Assembly (NCBI GenBank): GCA_964346075.1 | Contig: CAYFTH010000048.1 | Span: 1 to 20,703, forward strand | Direction: 5' to 3' | DNA from: Brumimicrobium sp964346075 | GTDB lineage: Bacteria; Bacteroidota; Bacteroidia; Flavobacteriales_D; Crocinitomicaceae | Length of the DNA stretch: 20,703 bases | Shown here: one piece after another, positions 7,219 through 15,395 of the stretch | Layout of the letters: each line of letters begins with the position of its first letter | Numbering within the stretch: position 1 is the first letter of the stretch | The notes under the pieces: generated by a model | Told to the model about the DNA's origin: nothing | Database searches by the model: none | The model's input: the letters and a program-made list of their open reading frames with translations, nothing else | Made by a program: the position numbers and the translations under genes

Positions 7219-8631
7219 TTACATTAATGGACCGATAAAACTTGTCTTTACGCGTTGGATCGGTTTGCCATCTCCCAGGATAACGATTGTTAATTTCTTC
7301 TGTCCGCGCTGCAATTCGTCGGGGTGAAGTTTAATAATGAAATTCTCTGTTGATTGCTGTTCAGGTCCGAGGTCAAGTGAAGAAGTATTTAATTCTACGC
7401 GACCGTCGACATCATCTTCTAGTTTTAGTTGTACGTCGTAATGATCTTTTGTCTTGTTGGTGAGATTAAGCTCATATATATTACTTAAATAACCATTATT
7501 CAGAACGGTATATGTAGAACCACGACTTTTAAGTACCTCTGCATCAAAGTTAGAACGTGTACCGATTAGCGTTCCCCAAATGATAAGTAATACAGATAAA
7601 AGCACTGTATAAGCAGTCATTCGACGCGTCCATTTGAACTTCTTCCCACCCTGTATATTTGCTTCAGAAGCATATCTGATCAAGCCTTTAGGTTTATTAA
7701 TACCTTCCATGATGTCGTTGCACGCATCAATACAAGCTGTGCAGTTCACACATTCCAATTGCGTTCCATTCCTGATGTCTATGCCAGTCGGACATACATT
7801 TACACATTGATGACAGTCGATACAATCGCCTTTTCCTTCTGCCTTGCGGTCTTCATCTTTTTTTAGACGTCCGCGTTCTTCACCGCGCTCGTGATCGTAA
7901 GCCACGACAATAGAGTGCTCATCAAGAAGTACACCTTGTAATCGTCCGTAAGGACAGATCGTCGTGCAAACTTGTTCACGCAGAAAGGCAAAAACCCCAT
8001 AAAATAATCCAGAGAAAACGATCATAGCAGAAAAACCAACAACATGTGCACCTATCGGTTCTGTCTGAATTTTCCAGAGTTCTTCAGCACCAATGATATA
8101 CGCTAAAAAGGTGTTACCAATTAAGAATGAGATGAGTAAAAATATAGCATGTTTCGACGTTTTCTTTATGATCTTCTCGCGATTCCAGGATTGTTTGTTC
8201 AGTTTTTTCTGGCGTGTCCAATCACCTTCAATCCAATATTCAATCTTGCGAAAAACCATTTCCATAAAGATCGTTTGCGGACAGACCCACCCACAGAATA
8301 ATCGACCGAAAACTACTGTGAACAGTACGATAAATACAATAGCTATAATCATCGTAAATGCGAAAATGTAGAGATCTTGCGGCCAGAACACTTGATTAAA
8401 AAGTACGAACTTACGTTCTATAATATTCAGCAGAATCAGTGGCTCTCCATTGATGTATATATGAGGAGCCCCAAAGAGAAAGGCCAGTAAAATAATACTC
8501 AGAATTACTCTTCGATTGTGCCATATACCCTTCGGCATTTTGGGATATACCCAAATACGTTTTCCAGTATCATCTACCGTCGAAATATGATCTCTAAAAG
8601 TTTCTTGCTCTGGCTCGTTCTCATTCATCAT
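7219..8631 (-). CDS. ccoG: CcoG/FixG ferredoxin-like cbb3 assembly protein
   Basis: A 470-residue membrane iron-sulfur protein that acts in cbb3 oxidase biogenesis; in other bacteria CcoG has been shown to reduce Cu(II) to Cu(I). Seen: membrane helices near residues 41-58, 88-110, 161-180, 196-217 and 336-355; two CxxxCP motifs at Cys113/Cys117 (CGWVCPQ) and Cys222/Cys226 (CTTICPYGR); and two [4Fe-4S] ferredoxin-type clusters (Cys270, 273, 276, 280 and Cys294, 297, 300, 304). A C-terminal immunoglobulin-like periplasmic domain runs from about 360 to 470. Length is typical of the family. The first of two adjacent ATG codons is used as the start. The gene lies 10 bp after ccoP and 12 bp before ccoH. 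Confidence 0.96.
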   Translation of the reverse strand: MMNENEPEQETFRDHISTVDDTGKRIWVYPKMPKGIWHNRRVILSIILLAFLFGAPHIYINGEPLILLNIIERKFVLFNQVFWPQDLYIFAFTMIIAIVFIVLFTVVFGRLFCGWVCPQTIFMEMVFRKIEYWIEGDWTRQKKLNKQSWNREKIIKKTSKHAIFLLISFLIGNTFLAYIIGAEELWKIQTEPIGAHVVGFSAMIVFSGLFYGVFAFLREQVCTTICPYGRLQGVLLDEHSIVVAYDHERGEERGRLKKDEDRKAEGKGDCIDCHQCVNVCPTGIDIRNGTQLECVNCTACIDACNDIMEGINKPKGLIRYASEANIQGGKKFKWTRRMTAYTVLLSVLLIIWGTLIGTRSNFDAEVLKSRGSTYTVLNNGYLSNIYELNLTNKTKDHYDVQLKLEDDVDGRVELNTSSLDLGPEQQSTENFIIKLHPDELQRGQKKLTIVILGDGKPIQRVKTSFIGPLM

Positions 8632-8641
8632 CTTTAAGCTC

Positions 8642-10108
8642 TTATTGTATCGAATCGTTTGCTTCTTGATCTGAATTCGATGCTTCTCCGTAAAAATCTC
8701 CCTGAGGTTCTAGACCACCTTGGTCCATCGTGACTAATTCAAGATGTAAGACATACGAGGCCACTTGCTGAAGCTGTACAGGGTTAAACTTTGATTCATG
8801 CTTCGGCATTCCATTTGGAGTACCATATTTGATCACCTTGAAAACATCTTTAACGTCATTACCGTAGATCCAGTAGTTATCCGTCAGATTAGGTCCAGTA
8901 TCCCCTCCGCCTGTCTCTGTATGACAAACTGTACAATTATTATTGAATAACGTTTTTCCTTTCATTAGATCACTATCGTCTACCATGAGAGTAGCATTGG
9001 TCTCATCAATGTTCATAGCCATCTTTTTACGGTATTCCATAATTTCTTTTTGCGCTTTTTCCATAGACTTGTTGTATTCAGCCGTCTGAAGGTCACCCGT
9101 TCCTAAAACATGATAATGGAACATGTAAATTACCGCAAAGACTATAGAAATAAAGAATCCTGCAAGCCACCAGGGAGGCATTGGATTATCCAGTTCACGG
9201 ATCCCGTCGTATTCGTGTCCCGTATCAATTTTATCTTCTTCCTCTATAGGAGTGGCACCGGTGAGAACACGGGAGATTGAACTTTGCGATTCCTCCGCTG
9301 CGCTCGCTTTTTTCTTTGGCTTCATGATACGCAGCACCTTATAAAACATGTTAATCATGTGCATTAAAAAGCCGAGAAGTAGTAGCGCTATAATCAGCAG
9401 TACGTACAGATCAATTTGTTCGATATAAACCCAAACATTGACATCTTCAGCAATTGCCGGTGCTTCAAAACTGAATGCAGCAACATTGCTTGTGACAAAG
9501 CTCATACCTATAAGGAGTACAATTGCGCGTACTGCATCACCAGTTCCTTTATTTTTGTTGTGAAGCGCAGCGACCTTTTTCTTAAATAAATCGGACTTAA
9601 TGAGTGAAGCAGTACTTCTCGAAACAATAAAAATTGCCAGTAAGAGAAAACCAATTACAGCCAAAAGGCCATAAAACAATGAGAGATTCTTATCGTAATC
9701 AGGTACAACTACTGTTGTTGTTTCTTTAGGATTATCTGCCTTTTCTTTTTGGGGCGGCGTCCAGGCATCTGCATATTCGATAATCGCTTGAGCTTCTTCT
9801 AAGGAAACATTCTGTACAGGCATTTCAGTAGGACTGTAGTCTTTCACTTCCTGAGCGCGATCGCTTTTTCCTTGTGCAATGACTTTTGCAGGGTTTTTCA
9901 CCCATTCGAAAAGTTGTTCTTCCTCACCTTCCCAGCGCGATTTTACATTCACAAGGTTGGGGCCAGTTGCGTCCTTTCCAAGAATATGACAAGCACTGCA
10001 CTTTGCGCCAAATAGAGCTTCTCCATCCTGTGACCATGCACTTGCAAAAAACAAGCACGAAAAAGTAAAAATCAGCGCTGCTAATGTTTTTCTGTTCGTT
10101 GTTTTCAT
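8642..10108 (-). CDS. ccoP: CcoP cytochrome c subunit of cbb3 oxidase with extra N-terminal cytochrome c domain
   Basis: CcoP passes electrons from periplasmic donors to the CcoNO core. At 488 residues this one is much longer than the usual ~300. It starts with a signal peptide (ending near SAWSQ, residue 27), then a cytochrome c domain with CSACH (Cys37, Cys40, His41) and probable axial Met96 (TEMP). Three membrane segments follow (about 143-163, 193-210 and 232-255), then the conserved CcoP anchor GHEYDGIRELDNPMPPWW (298-315) with a fourth membrane helix (about 314-331). The usual C-terminal cytochrome c domain has CTVCH (Cys392, Cys395, His396) and probable Met434 (NGMPKH). There are thus two haem c sites, one on each side of the membrane segments in the chain. 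Its ATG overlaps the ccoQ stop by 4 bp (ATGA). Confidence 0.94.
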   Translation of the reverse strand: MKTTNRKTLAALIFTFSCLFFASAWSQDGEALFGAKCSACHILGKDATGPNLVNVKSRWEGEEEQLFEWVKNPAKVIAQGKSDRAQEVKDYSPTEMPVQNVSLEEAQAIIEYADAWTPPQKEKADNPKETTTVVVPDYDKNLSLFYGLLAVIGFLLLAIFIVSRSTASLIKSDLFKKKVAALHNKNKGTGDAVRAIVLLIGMSFVTSNVAAFSFEAPAIAEDVNVWVYIEQIDLYVLLIIALLLLGFLMHMINMFYKVLRIMKPKKKASAAEESQSSISRVLTGATPIEEEDKIDTGHEYDGIRELDNPMPPWWLAGFFISIVFAVIYMFHYHVLGTGDLQTAEYNKSMEKAQKEIMEYRKKMAMNIDETNATLMVDDSDLMKGKTLFNNNCTVCHTETGGGDTGPNLTDNYWIYGNDVKDVFKVIKYGTPNGMPKHESKFNPVQLQQVASYVLHLELVTMDQGGLEPQGDFYGEASNSDQEANDSIQ

Positions 10109-10314
10109 GATTTCCGATTATCTTCGTTATCGTTTAAATATTTTTCATCTTCATCTAAGGGAATATGACTAAAGCGGGCTGTTTCACTTTTTGAAATACG
10201 GTATGTTCTCCAAATTACAATCGCGAAAAAAGCCACGAAAATCAACAGTGAAATGATCGGGTATATTTCAATTCCTGCTATTTCAGACATGTTGTGTTTG
10301 ATATATCTTAACAT
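10105..10314 (-). CDS. ccoQ: CcoQ/FixQ-like small subunit
   Basis: A protein of up to 69 residues with one membrane helix (IYPIISLLIFVAFFAIVIW, residues 17-35) and an acidic C-terminal tail containing FSHIPLDEDE. It fits the size, topology and position of CcoQ, a subunit that stabilises the cbb3 complex. ATG 10314 lies 2 bp after the ccoNO stop; a second ATG at residue 9 is an alternative start. The stop overlaps the ccoP start (ATGA). Identification rests largely on position and topology because CcoQ sequences vary widely. Confidence 0.88.
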   Translation of the reverse strand: MLRYIKHNMSEIAGIEIYPIISLLIFVAFFAIVIWRTYRISKSETARFSHIPLDEDEKYLNDNEDNRKS

Positions 10315-10316
10315 AA

Positions 10317-12512
10317 TTACTCTGTTTTTTCAGTGAGTTCAGTTGCTTCTTCTTGCTCTTGATCATTCTCAGGAATAGCTTTAATATCCGTACCCAGTCG
10401 CTGTAAGTAGGCTATTATGGCAACTATTTCTTTGTCTGATACTGTTGCTACTTTGACACTTCCTTTTTGTTGACTAAGATCTTTAACAATACGACCAGCA
10501 ATTTCGTTGGCCTGCTTTTTCAAGTCCTTATGTGCTTCCTCTTCGTAACCTTCTGGATAGGGTACACCCAAATCACGCATGACAGCAATTTTAGTCTTCA
10601 AGTCTGAGGTATTTAAAGCATCCTCCGCCAACCAGGGATAGGCCGGCATTATTGATCCCGGAGACCATTGTTTTGGGATCAGCAAGTGCCCATAATGCCA
10701 TGAGTCACTGCGTAGACCACCTTCTCGCGCAAGGTCAGGTCCCGTACGTTTTGACCCCCATAAGAAAGGGTGGTCATAAACAAATTCGCCCGCTTTGGAG
10801 TATTCTCCATAACGTTCAGTTTCGAAACGAAGTGGACGCACCATTTGAGAGTGACAATTATTACAACCTTCTCGAATATAGATATCTCGACCCTCTAGCT
10901 CGAGCGGAGTGAGCGGTTTTACCTGGGATATGGTTTTGATGTTGGATTTTACGGTGAGCGTAGGTATGATTTCAACAGCCCCTCCAATGAGTATAACAAT
11001 AATACTCAAAATCATCAGTTGAACTGGTTTACGCTCAATAGGACGGTGCCAATATTCACCTTTAGGTATTTTTTGATTTCGAGAATTTGTAACTTCTACA
11101 GTTTCATTGTTACTAAATGATCCCATTTTTGCCGTCTTAAACAAGTTGTATGACATCATCAACACCCCGATAATATAGATTAATCCACCGAAAGCACGCA
11201 TGATATAGAAAGGTTCAAGCGCATTTACTGTTTCAAGAAAATCAGGGTTGGCAAGCGTACCATCTGGATTAAATTCTTGCCACATTAAGCCTTGGCTAAA
11301 ACCTGCCCAATACATGGGGACAGCCCACAATATGATTCCGAGCGTTGCAATCCAGAAGTGAGCATTGGCCAGTCGTTTTGAATACAATTCCCTTTTGAAC
11401 AGCCGTGGAAATAGAAAATAGAGCATACCAAAGGTGAGCATACCATTCCATCCAAGACCACCGACGTGAACGTGTGCAATAGTCCAATCTGTAAAATGGG
11501 ATATAGAATTTACACTTTTCAGAGATAGCAAAGGACCTTCAAATGTAGCCATACCGTAAGCTGTGAGGGCGACAACCATGAATTTTAACACCACGTTATC
11601 GCGAACCTTGTCCCAGGCACCACGCAGCGTAAGTAAACCGTTCAACATACCACCCCAGGAAGGAGCGATCAACATGATAGAGAATACTACACCAAGTGAC
11701 TGAGCCCAGTCCGGTAAACTAGTATAGAGAAGGTGGTGTGGTCCGGCCCAGATGTATATGAAAATTAACGCCCAAAAGTGTATGATCGATAATTTATAAG
11801 AATATATAGGGCGGTTGGCTGCTTTAGGTACGAAATAATACATTAATCCAAGGTAGGGGGTGGTCAAAAAGAAGGCCACTGCGTTGTGACCATACCACCA
11901 CTGTACTAATGCATCTTGCACACCAGCATACCAGGAGTAGCTTTTCAAGAAATGAACGGGTAATTCAAAAGAATTGAAAATATGTAATACGGCTACCGTT
12001 ACAAATGTTGCGATGTAAAACCAGATTGCTGTGTAGATGTGTTGTACCCGCCGTACGAGAATAGTTGCGAACATATTCCATCCGAATACAACCCAAAGGA
12101 GTGTGATTGCAATATCAATGGGCCATTCGAGTTCAGCGTATTCTTTACTCGTTGTGTACCCCATAGGCAGCGTGATTACAGCGGATAAAATAATCAATTG
12201 CCAACCCCAGAAATTAATATAGCTCAATTTATCACTCCACATGCGCGTCTTCAACAGACGCTGCATGGAATAGTAAACACCAGTGAAAATACCGTTCCCT
12301 ACAAATGCGAAAATCACAGCATTGGTGTGCAAAGGACGGATCCGACCAAACGAAAGGTACTTAAAACCGAGGTAATCGTTGAAAAAGTTGGGAAAAGCCA
12401 GTTGCAATGCGGCAATAAGTCCCACGAGCATTCCAATAGCTCCCCAGGTGATCGTTGCATAAGCAAAATACTTGACGATCTTGTTGTCATAGTTAATACG
12501 CGATACTTCCAT
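10317..12512 (-). CDS. ccoNO: Fused CcoN-CcoO, cbb3 cytochrome c oxidase subunits I and II
   Basis: This 731-residue inner-membrane protein joins the haem-copper oxygen-reducing subunit CcoN (about 1-465) to the monohaem cytochrome CcoO (about 490-710), a fusion normal for Bacteroidota. It reduces O2 to water with high affinity and pumps protons. In CcoN, seen: His62 (low-spin haem ligand), His209 with Tyr253 (the expected cross-linked pair; Tyr is six residues before the first His of the HH pair), His259 and His260 (CuB), Glu325 (proton channel) and His347/His349 in WTIAHVHVGG (haem ligands). In CcoO, the haem c motif is CNNCH (Cys550, Cys553, His554) with probable axial Met622 in GSIMPAYPWL. 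All key residues are present. The ATG overlaps the ccoS stop by one base. Confidence 0.98.
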   Translation of the reverse strand: MEVSRINYDNKIVKYFAYATITWGAIGMLVGLIAALQLAFPNFFNDYLGFKYLSFGRIRPLHTNAVIFAFVGNGIFTGVYYSMQRLLKTRMWSDKLSYINFWGWQLIILSAVITLPMGYTTSKEYAELEWPIDIAITLLWVVFGWNMFATILVRRVQHIYTAIWFYIATFVTVAVLHIFNSFELPVHFLKSYSWYAGVQDALVQWWYGHNAVAFFLTTPYLGLMYYFVPKAANRPIYSYKLSIIHFWALIFIYIWAGPHHLLYTSLPDWAQSLGVVFSIMLIAPSWGGMLNGLLTLRGAWDKVRDNVVLKFMVVALTAYGMATFEGPLLSLKSVNSISHFTDWTIAHVHVGGLGWNGMLTFGMLYFLFPRLFKRELYSKRLANAHFWIATLGIILWAVPMYWAGFSQGLMWQEFNPDGTLANPDFLETVNALEPFYIMRAFGGLIYIIGVLMMSYNLFKTAKMGSFSNNETVEVTNSRNQKIPKGEYWHRPIERKPVQLMILSIIVILIGGAVEIIPTLTVKSNIKTISQVKPLTPLELEGRDIYIREGCNNCHSQMVRPLRFETERYGEYSKAGEFVYDHPFLWGSKRTGPDLAREGGLRSDSWHYGHLLIPKQWSPGSIMPAYPWLAEDALNTSDLKTKIAVMRDLGVPYPEGYEEEAHKDLKKQANEIAGRIVKDLSQQKGSVKVATVSDKEIVAIIAYLQRLGTDIKAIPENDQEQEEATELTEKTE

Positions 12513-12679
12513 TATTCTTGGTTTGATTTTTCATTAATTTCTTCATCATCGTAGAGAATCCTGATGCCTGGAGTAACATCATCATCATACTGTCCACTTT
12601 TATTCGCCCATATAAAAGAGAATAGAAAGAAGAGCGCTAAGAGCAGACTCACGACTAACATAATGTATATAATTCCCAT
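12512..12679 (-). CDS. ccoS: CcoS cbb3 oxidase assembly protein
   Basis: A 55-residue protein with one N-terminal membrane helix (IYIMLVVSLLLALFFLFSFIW) followed by the family signature KSGQYDDDVTPGIRILYDDE. CcoS is needed for putting haem and copper into the cbb3 oxidase. The start is set at ATG 12679 because family members begin directly with the helix; a longer frame from 12727 would add 16 unrelated residues. Its stop overlaps the ccoNO start (TAATG). It is the first gene of the operon here, and no P-type ATPase gene (ccoI) precedes it. Confidence 0.93.
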   Translation of the reverse strand: MGIIYIMLVVSLLLALFFLFSFIWANKSGQYDDDVTPGIRILYDDEEINEKSNQE

Positions 12680-12714
12680 ACTGCAAATTAAAGAATGGAA
12701 TTCATTTAGAAACA

Positions 12715-12726
12715 TGACCATGGTCA
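12715..12726. promoter_or_regulatory. 12-bp palindrome TGACCATGGTCA upstream of ccoS
   Basis: A perfect palindrome centred about 41 bp before the ccoS ATG, near where the cbb3 operon promoter should lie. The placement suits a repressor or activator site. No regulator can be assigned from this sequence. Confidence 0.35.
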
Positions 12727-12815
12727 AGCTGAAACATGAGTTATGTCAGTTTTTTAAAATTGTACAAAAACACCACATATTCTCATGGGTTACGGGTAAT
12801 ATCGAATTGAAAAAG

Positions 12816-12842
12816 TTGAGAAAAGCTCAAATCGGTATTTGA
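12816..12842. promoter_or_regulatory. Two overlapping inverted repeats
   Basis: TTGAG-N5-CTCAA (12816-12830) overlaps TCAAAT-N4-ATTTGA (12827-12842), sharing the bases TCAA. Both dyads are perfect. They lie about 140-160 bp upstream of ccoS and 290 bp upstream of aconitase. They could be neighbouring protein sites or alternative hairpins. Confidence 0.3.
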
Positions 12843-13027
12843 AAAGAATTCATGATTTCTGCATCAATAAATCCTTTTTTTTAAGAATTATATTTAGGTA
12901 GAGTTACTTGTTTTTTGATTGAAATTCATGTTCTTCATTGTAGCATATTCATCTTTTGACGATAAAAATTCGATGACGATCTAAAATTGGTGTGATCAAC
13001 TATTCATGAAATCGGACGCGTATTATC

Positions 13028-13061
13028 AGGCTTAAGCCTAATATTTATGAACCATAGGCTT
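13028..13061. promoter_or_regulatory. AGGCTT/AAGCCT palindrome plus alternative hairpin before aconitase
   Basis: AGGCTTAAGCCT (13028-13039) is a perfect 12-bp palindrome. Its right half extended by one base, AAGCCTA (13034-13040), can instead pair with TAGGCTT (13055-13061) across a 14-nt loop. The two pairings exclude each other. The site ends 69 bp before the aconitase ATG. Confidence 0.35.
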
Positions 13062-13130
13062 CATTATGTCACTTGATTTTCTTATATTCGCCTGCATTAG
13101 ATAAAACATAAAAACAATTAATTAAGTATT

Positions 13131-15395
13131 ATGGCCTTTGATATTGATATGATAAAGGCGGTATACGATCGTTATCCAGAACGTATTGCCGCTGTGCGAA
13201 AAGCAGTAGATAAACCCTTAACATTATCTGAAAAAATACTATATACTCACTTATGGGATGGTGCCGCGGACGAAGAATATATCCGGGGAAAGTCTTACGT
13301 GAATTTTGCCCCTGATCGCGTTGCTATGCAGGATGCTACCGCTCAGATGGCATTATTGCAGTTTATGCAAGCAGGAAAAGAAGATGTAGCTGTTCCTTCA
13401 ACTACACATTGTGATCACCTTATTCAAGCCAAATTAGGAGCCGATAAAGATTTACAGGAAAGCTTTAATCAGAACAATGAGGTTTTTAAATTCCTAAGTT
13501 CAGTAAGTAATAAGTACGGAATTGGTTTTTGGAAACCTGGTGCTGGTATTATTCATCAGGTTGTACTTGAAAATTATGCCTTTCCTGGCGGGATGATGAT
13601 TGGTACCGATTCTCACACTGTTAATGCAGGTGGACTTGGAATGGTAGCAATTGGAGTCGGTGGTGCCGACGCAGTTGATGTGATGGCAGGAATGCCCTGG
13701 GAACTCAAGTTTCCGAAGCTTATCGGAGTAAAGCTTACCGGTAAAATGAGTGGTTGGACGGCCGCAAAAGATGTCATCCTTAAAGTAGCGGGTATATTGA
13801 CTGTTAAAGGTGGTACTGGATGTATTGTTGAGTACTTTGGTGAAGGAGCTAAATCTATTTCAGCAACTGGTAAAGGTACGATCTGTAACATGGGAGCTGA
13901 AATTGGTGCGACCACGTCTACCTTTGGCTACGACGATTCAATGCGCCGTTATTTGAAAGCGACGGATCGTGAAGATATTGTTGAATTAGCTGATGGCGTC
14001 GCTGATCACCTGACTGGTGATGATGAAGTTTACGCAAATCCTGAACAATATTTCGATCAGGTGATTGAAATTGATCTCGATGAGTTAGTTCCGCACGTCA
14101 ATGGTCCATTTACCCCTGATTTGGCTACGCCCATCGACCAGCTTGGAAAAGCTGCGAAAGAAGGCGATTGGCCAATGGAGTTGGATTGGGGATTAATCGG
14201 TTCGTGTACCAACTCTTCCTATGAGGATCTTACGCGAGCGGTTTCAATTGCGAAGCAAGCAGTGGATAAAAACTTGAAAACGAAGTCGGACTTTGGGATT
14301 AATCCTGGTTCAGAACAAGTGCGTTTTACGGCTGAAAGAGATGGCTTATTAGAAGTGTTTGAAAACCTTGATGCTACCATATTCACGAATGCCTGTGGAC
14401 CGTGTATCGGTCAGTGGGATCGCGCTGGAGAAGATAAAAACAAGAAAAATTCAATTATTCATTCGTTTAACAGGAACTTCTCGAAACGTGCGGATGGTAA
14501 CCCTAACACGCATGCATTTGTGACTTCTCCTGAAATGGTAGCGGCTATGGCCATAGCAGGTCGTTTAGATTTTAATCCATTGACGGATACGTTGACAAAT
14601 GAAGATGGAGAAGAAGTGAAGCTGGAAGAACCTTCTGGTATTGAATTGCCTGAAAAAGGATTCGATGTCGAAGATAACGGATATCAGGCACCTGCTGATG
14701 ACGGAAGTGATATCAATATAGATGTAGACCCGAAATCTGATCGTTTGCAACTATTGACACCCTTCGAACCATGGGATGGCGAAAATATAACTGGAATGAA
14801 ATTGTTGATCAAAGCGTACGGGAAATGTACAACAGATCATATTTCCATGGCTGGTCCCTGGTTGCGTTACCGCGGACACTTGGATAATATTTCTAATAAT
14901 TGCCTGATTGGAGCAGTGAATGCTTTCAACAAAGCAACGAATGAAGTAACGAATCAGTTGACAGGAGAAACCGGAGAGGTACCTGAGACAGCGAGAGCAT
15001 ACAAAGCTGCAGATGTACCTACGATCGTAGTCGGAGATCATAATTATGGTGAAGGTTCATCTCGAGAGCACGCTGCCATGGAGCCCAGACACTTGGGCGT
15101 TATAGCAGTTATCGTGAAGTCTTTTGCACGGATCCACGAAACAAATCTCAAGAAACAAGGTATGTTAGGCTTGACATTTGAAAATGAGGATGATTATGAT
15201 AAAATAAAAGAAGACGACACCTTTAACTTTTTAGATTTGGACGAATTTGCACCGGACAAGCCGATTACGCTTGAAATTGTTCACGCAGATGACTCGAAAG
15301 ATGAAATTAAGTTGAATCACACTTACAACGATGTACAAATCAAATGGTTTAAAGCTGGAAGTGCCCTTAACTTAATTCGTAAACAGTCGAACTAG
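13131..15395 (+). CDS. acn: Aconitate hydratase
   Basis: A cytoplasmic [4Fe-4S] enzyme of 754 residues that converts citrate to isocitrate through cis-aconitate in the TCA cycle. The length and sequence match the mitochondrial-type aconitases found in Bacteroidota. The three cluster-binding cysteines are Cys359 (GSCTNSSYEDL), Cys422 and Cys425 (TNACGPCIGQW), with the expected 62- and 2-residue spacings. Substrate-site motifs include DSHTVNAGGLGMVAIGVGG, TTDHISMAGPW and the C-terminal-domain GDHNYGEGSSREHAAMEPRH. An acidic linker (about 480-530) joins the catalytic core to the swivelling last domain. ATG 13131 is preceded by an A+T-rich leader without a Shine-Dalgarno sequence, as is usual in this phylum. 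The gene is transcribed away from the cbb3 operon and ends in its own terminator. Confidence 0.98.
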   Translation: MAFDIDMIKAVYDRYPERIAAVRKAVDKPLTLSEKILYTHLWDGAADEEYIRGKSYVNFAPDRVAMQDATAQMALLQFMQAGKEDVAVPSTTHCDHLIQAKLGADKDLQESFNQNNEVFKFLSSVSNKYGIGFWKPGAGIIHQVVLENYAFPGGMMIGTDSHTVNAGGLGMVAIGVGGADAVDVMAGMPWELKFPKLIGVKLTGKMSGWTAAKDVILKVAGILTVKGGTGCIVEYFGEGAKSISATGKGTICNMGAEIGATTSTFGYDDSMRRYLKATDREDIVELADGVADHLTGDDEVYANPEQYFDQVIEIDLDELVPHVNGPFTPDLATPIDQLGKAAKEGDWPMELDWGLIGSCTNSSYEDLTRAVSIAKQAVDKNLKTKSDFGINPGSEQVRFTAERDGLLEVFENLDATIFTNACGPCIGQWDRAGEDKNKKNSIIHSFNRNFSKRADGNPNTHAFVTSPEMVAAMAIAGRLDFNPLTDTLTNEDGEEVKLEEPSGIELPEKGFDVEDNGYQAPADDGSDINIDVDPKSDRLQLLTPFEPWDGENITGMKLLIKAYGKCTTDHISMAGPWLRYRGHLDNISNNCLIGAVNAFNKATNEVTNQLTGETGEVPETARAYKAADVPTIVVGDHNYGEGSSREHAAMEPRHLGVIAVIVKSFARIHETNLKKQGMLGLTFENEDDYDKIKEDDTFNFLDLDEFAPDKPITLEIVHADDSKDEIKLNHTYNDVQIKWFKAGSALNLIRKQSN

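Larger units (their letters stand above)
12680..13130. other. Divergent control region between ccoS and aconitase
   Basis: This 451-bp spacer has no credible gene. It must hold the promoters of both the cbb3 operon (leftward) and aconitase (rightward). It carries three separate palindromic structures at 12715-12726, 12816-12842 and 13028-13061, each listed separately. No canonical TTGAT-N4-ATCAA FNR box was found; the nearest, TTGAT-N4-ATTCA at 12915-12928, has a defective second half. A TATATTCG element at 13083-13090 is close to the Bacteroidota -7 box and lies 40 bp before the aconitase ATG. Confidence 0.5.

Noticed and set aside
8093..8371. Plus-strand frame of 92 codons inside ccoG
   Set aside because: It lies wholly within a well-supported conserved gene on the other strand and shows no domain or own context.
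10317..12512. ccoN-ccoO fusion as a novelty
   Set aside because: The fused form is common in Bacteroidota, and all active-site residues are in place.
12680..12727. Longer ccoS start at 12727
   Set aside because: The added 16 residues are not part of the family, and this stretch more likely holds the promoter and the palindrome.
12915..12928. FNR-like site TTGAT-N4-ATTCA
   Set aside because: The second half-site departs from ATCAA at two positions, so it does not support an FNR call.
13613..13915. Minus-strand frame of 100 codons inside aconitase
   Set aside because: It is a shadow of conserved aconitase codons with low-complexity translation.
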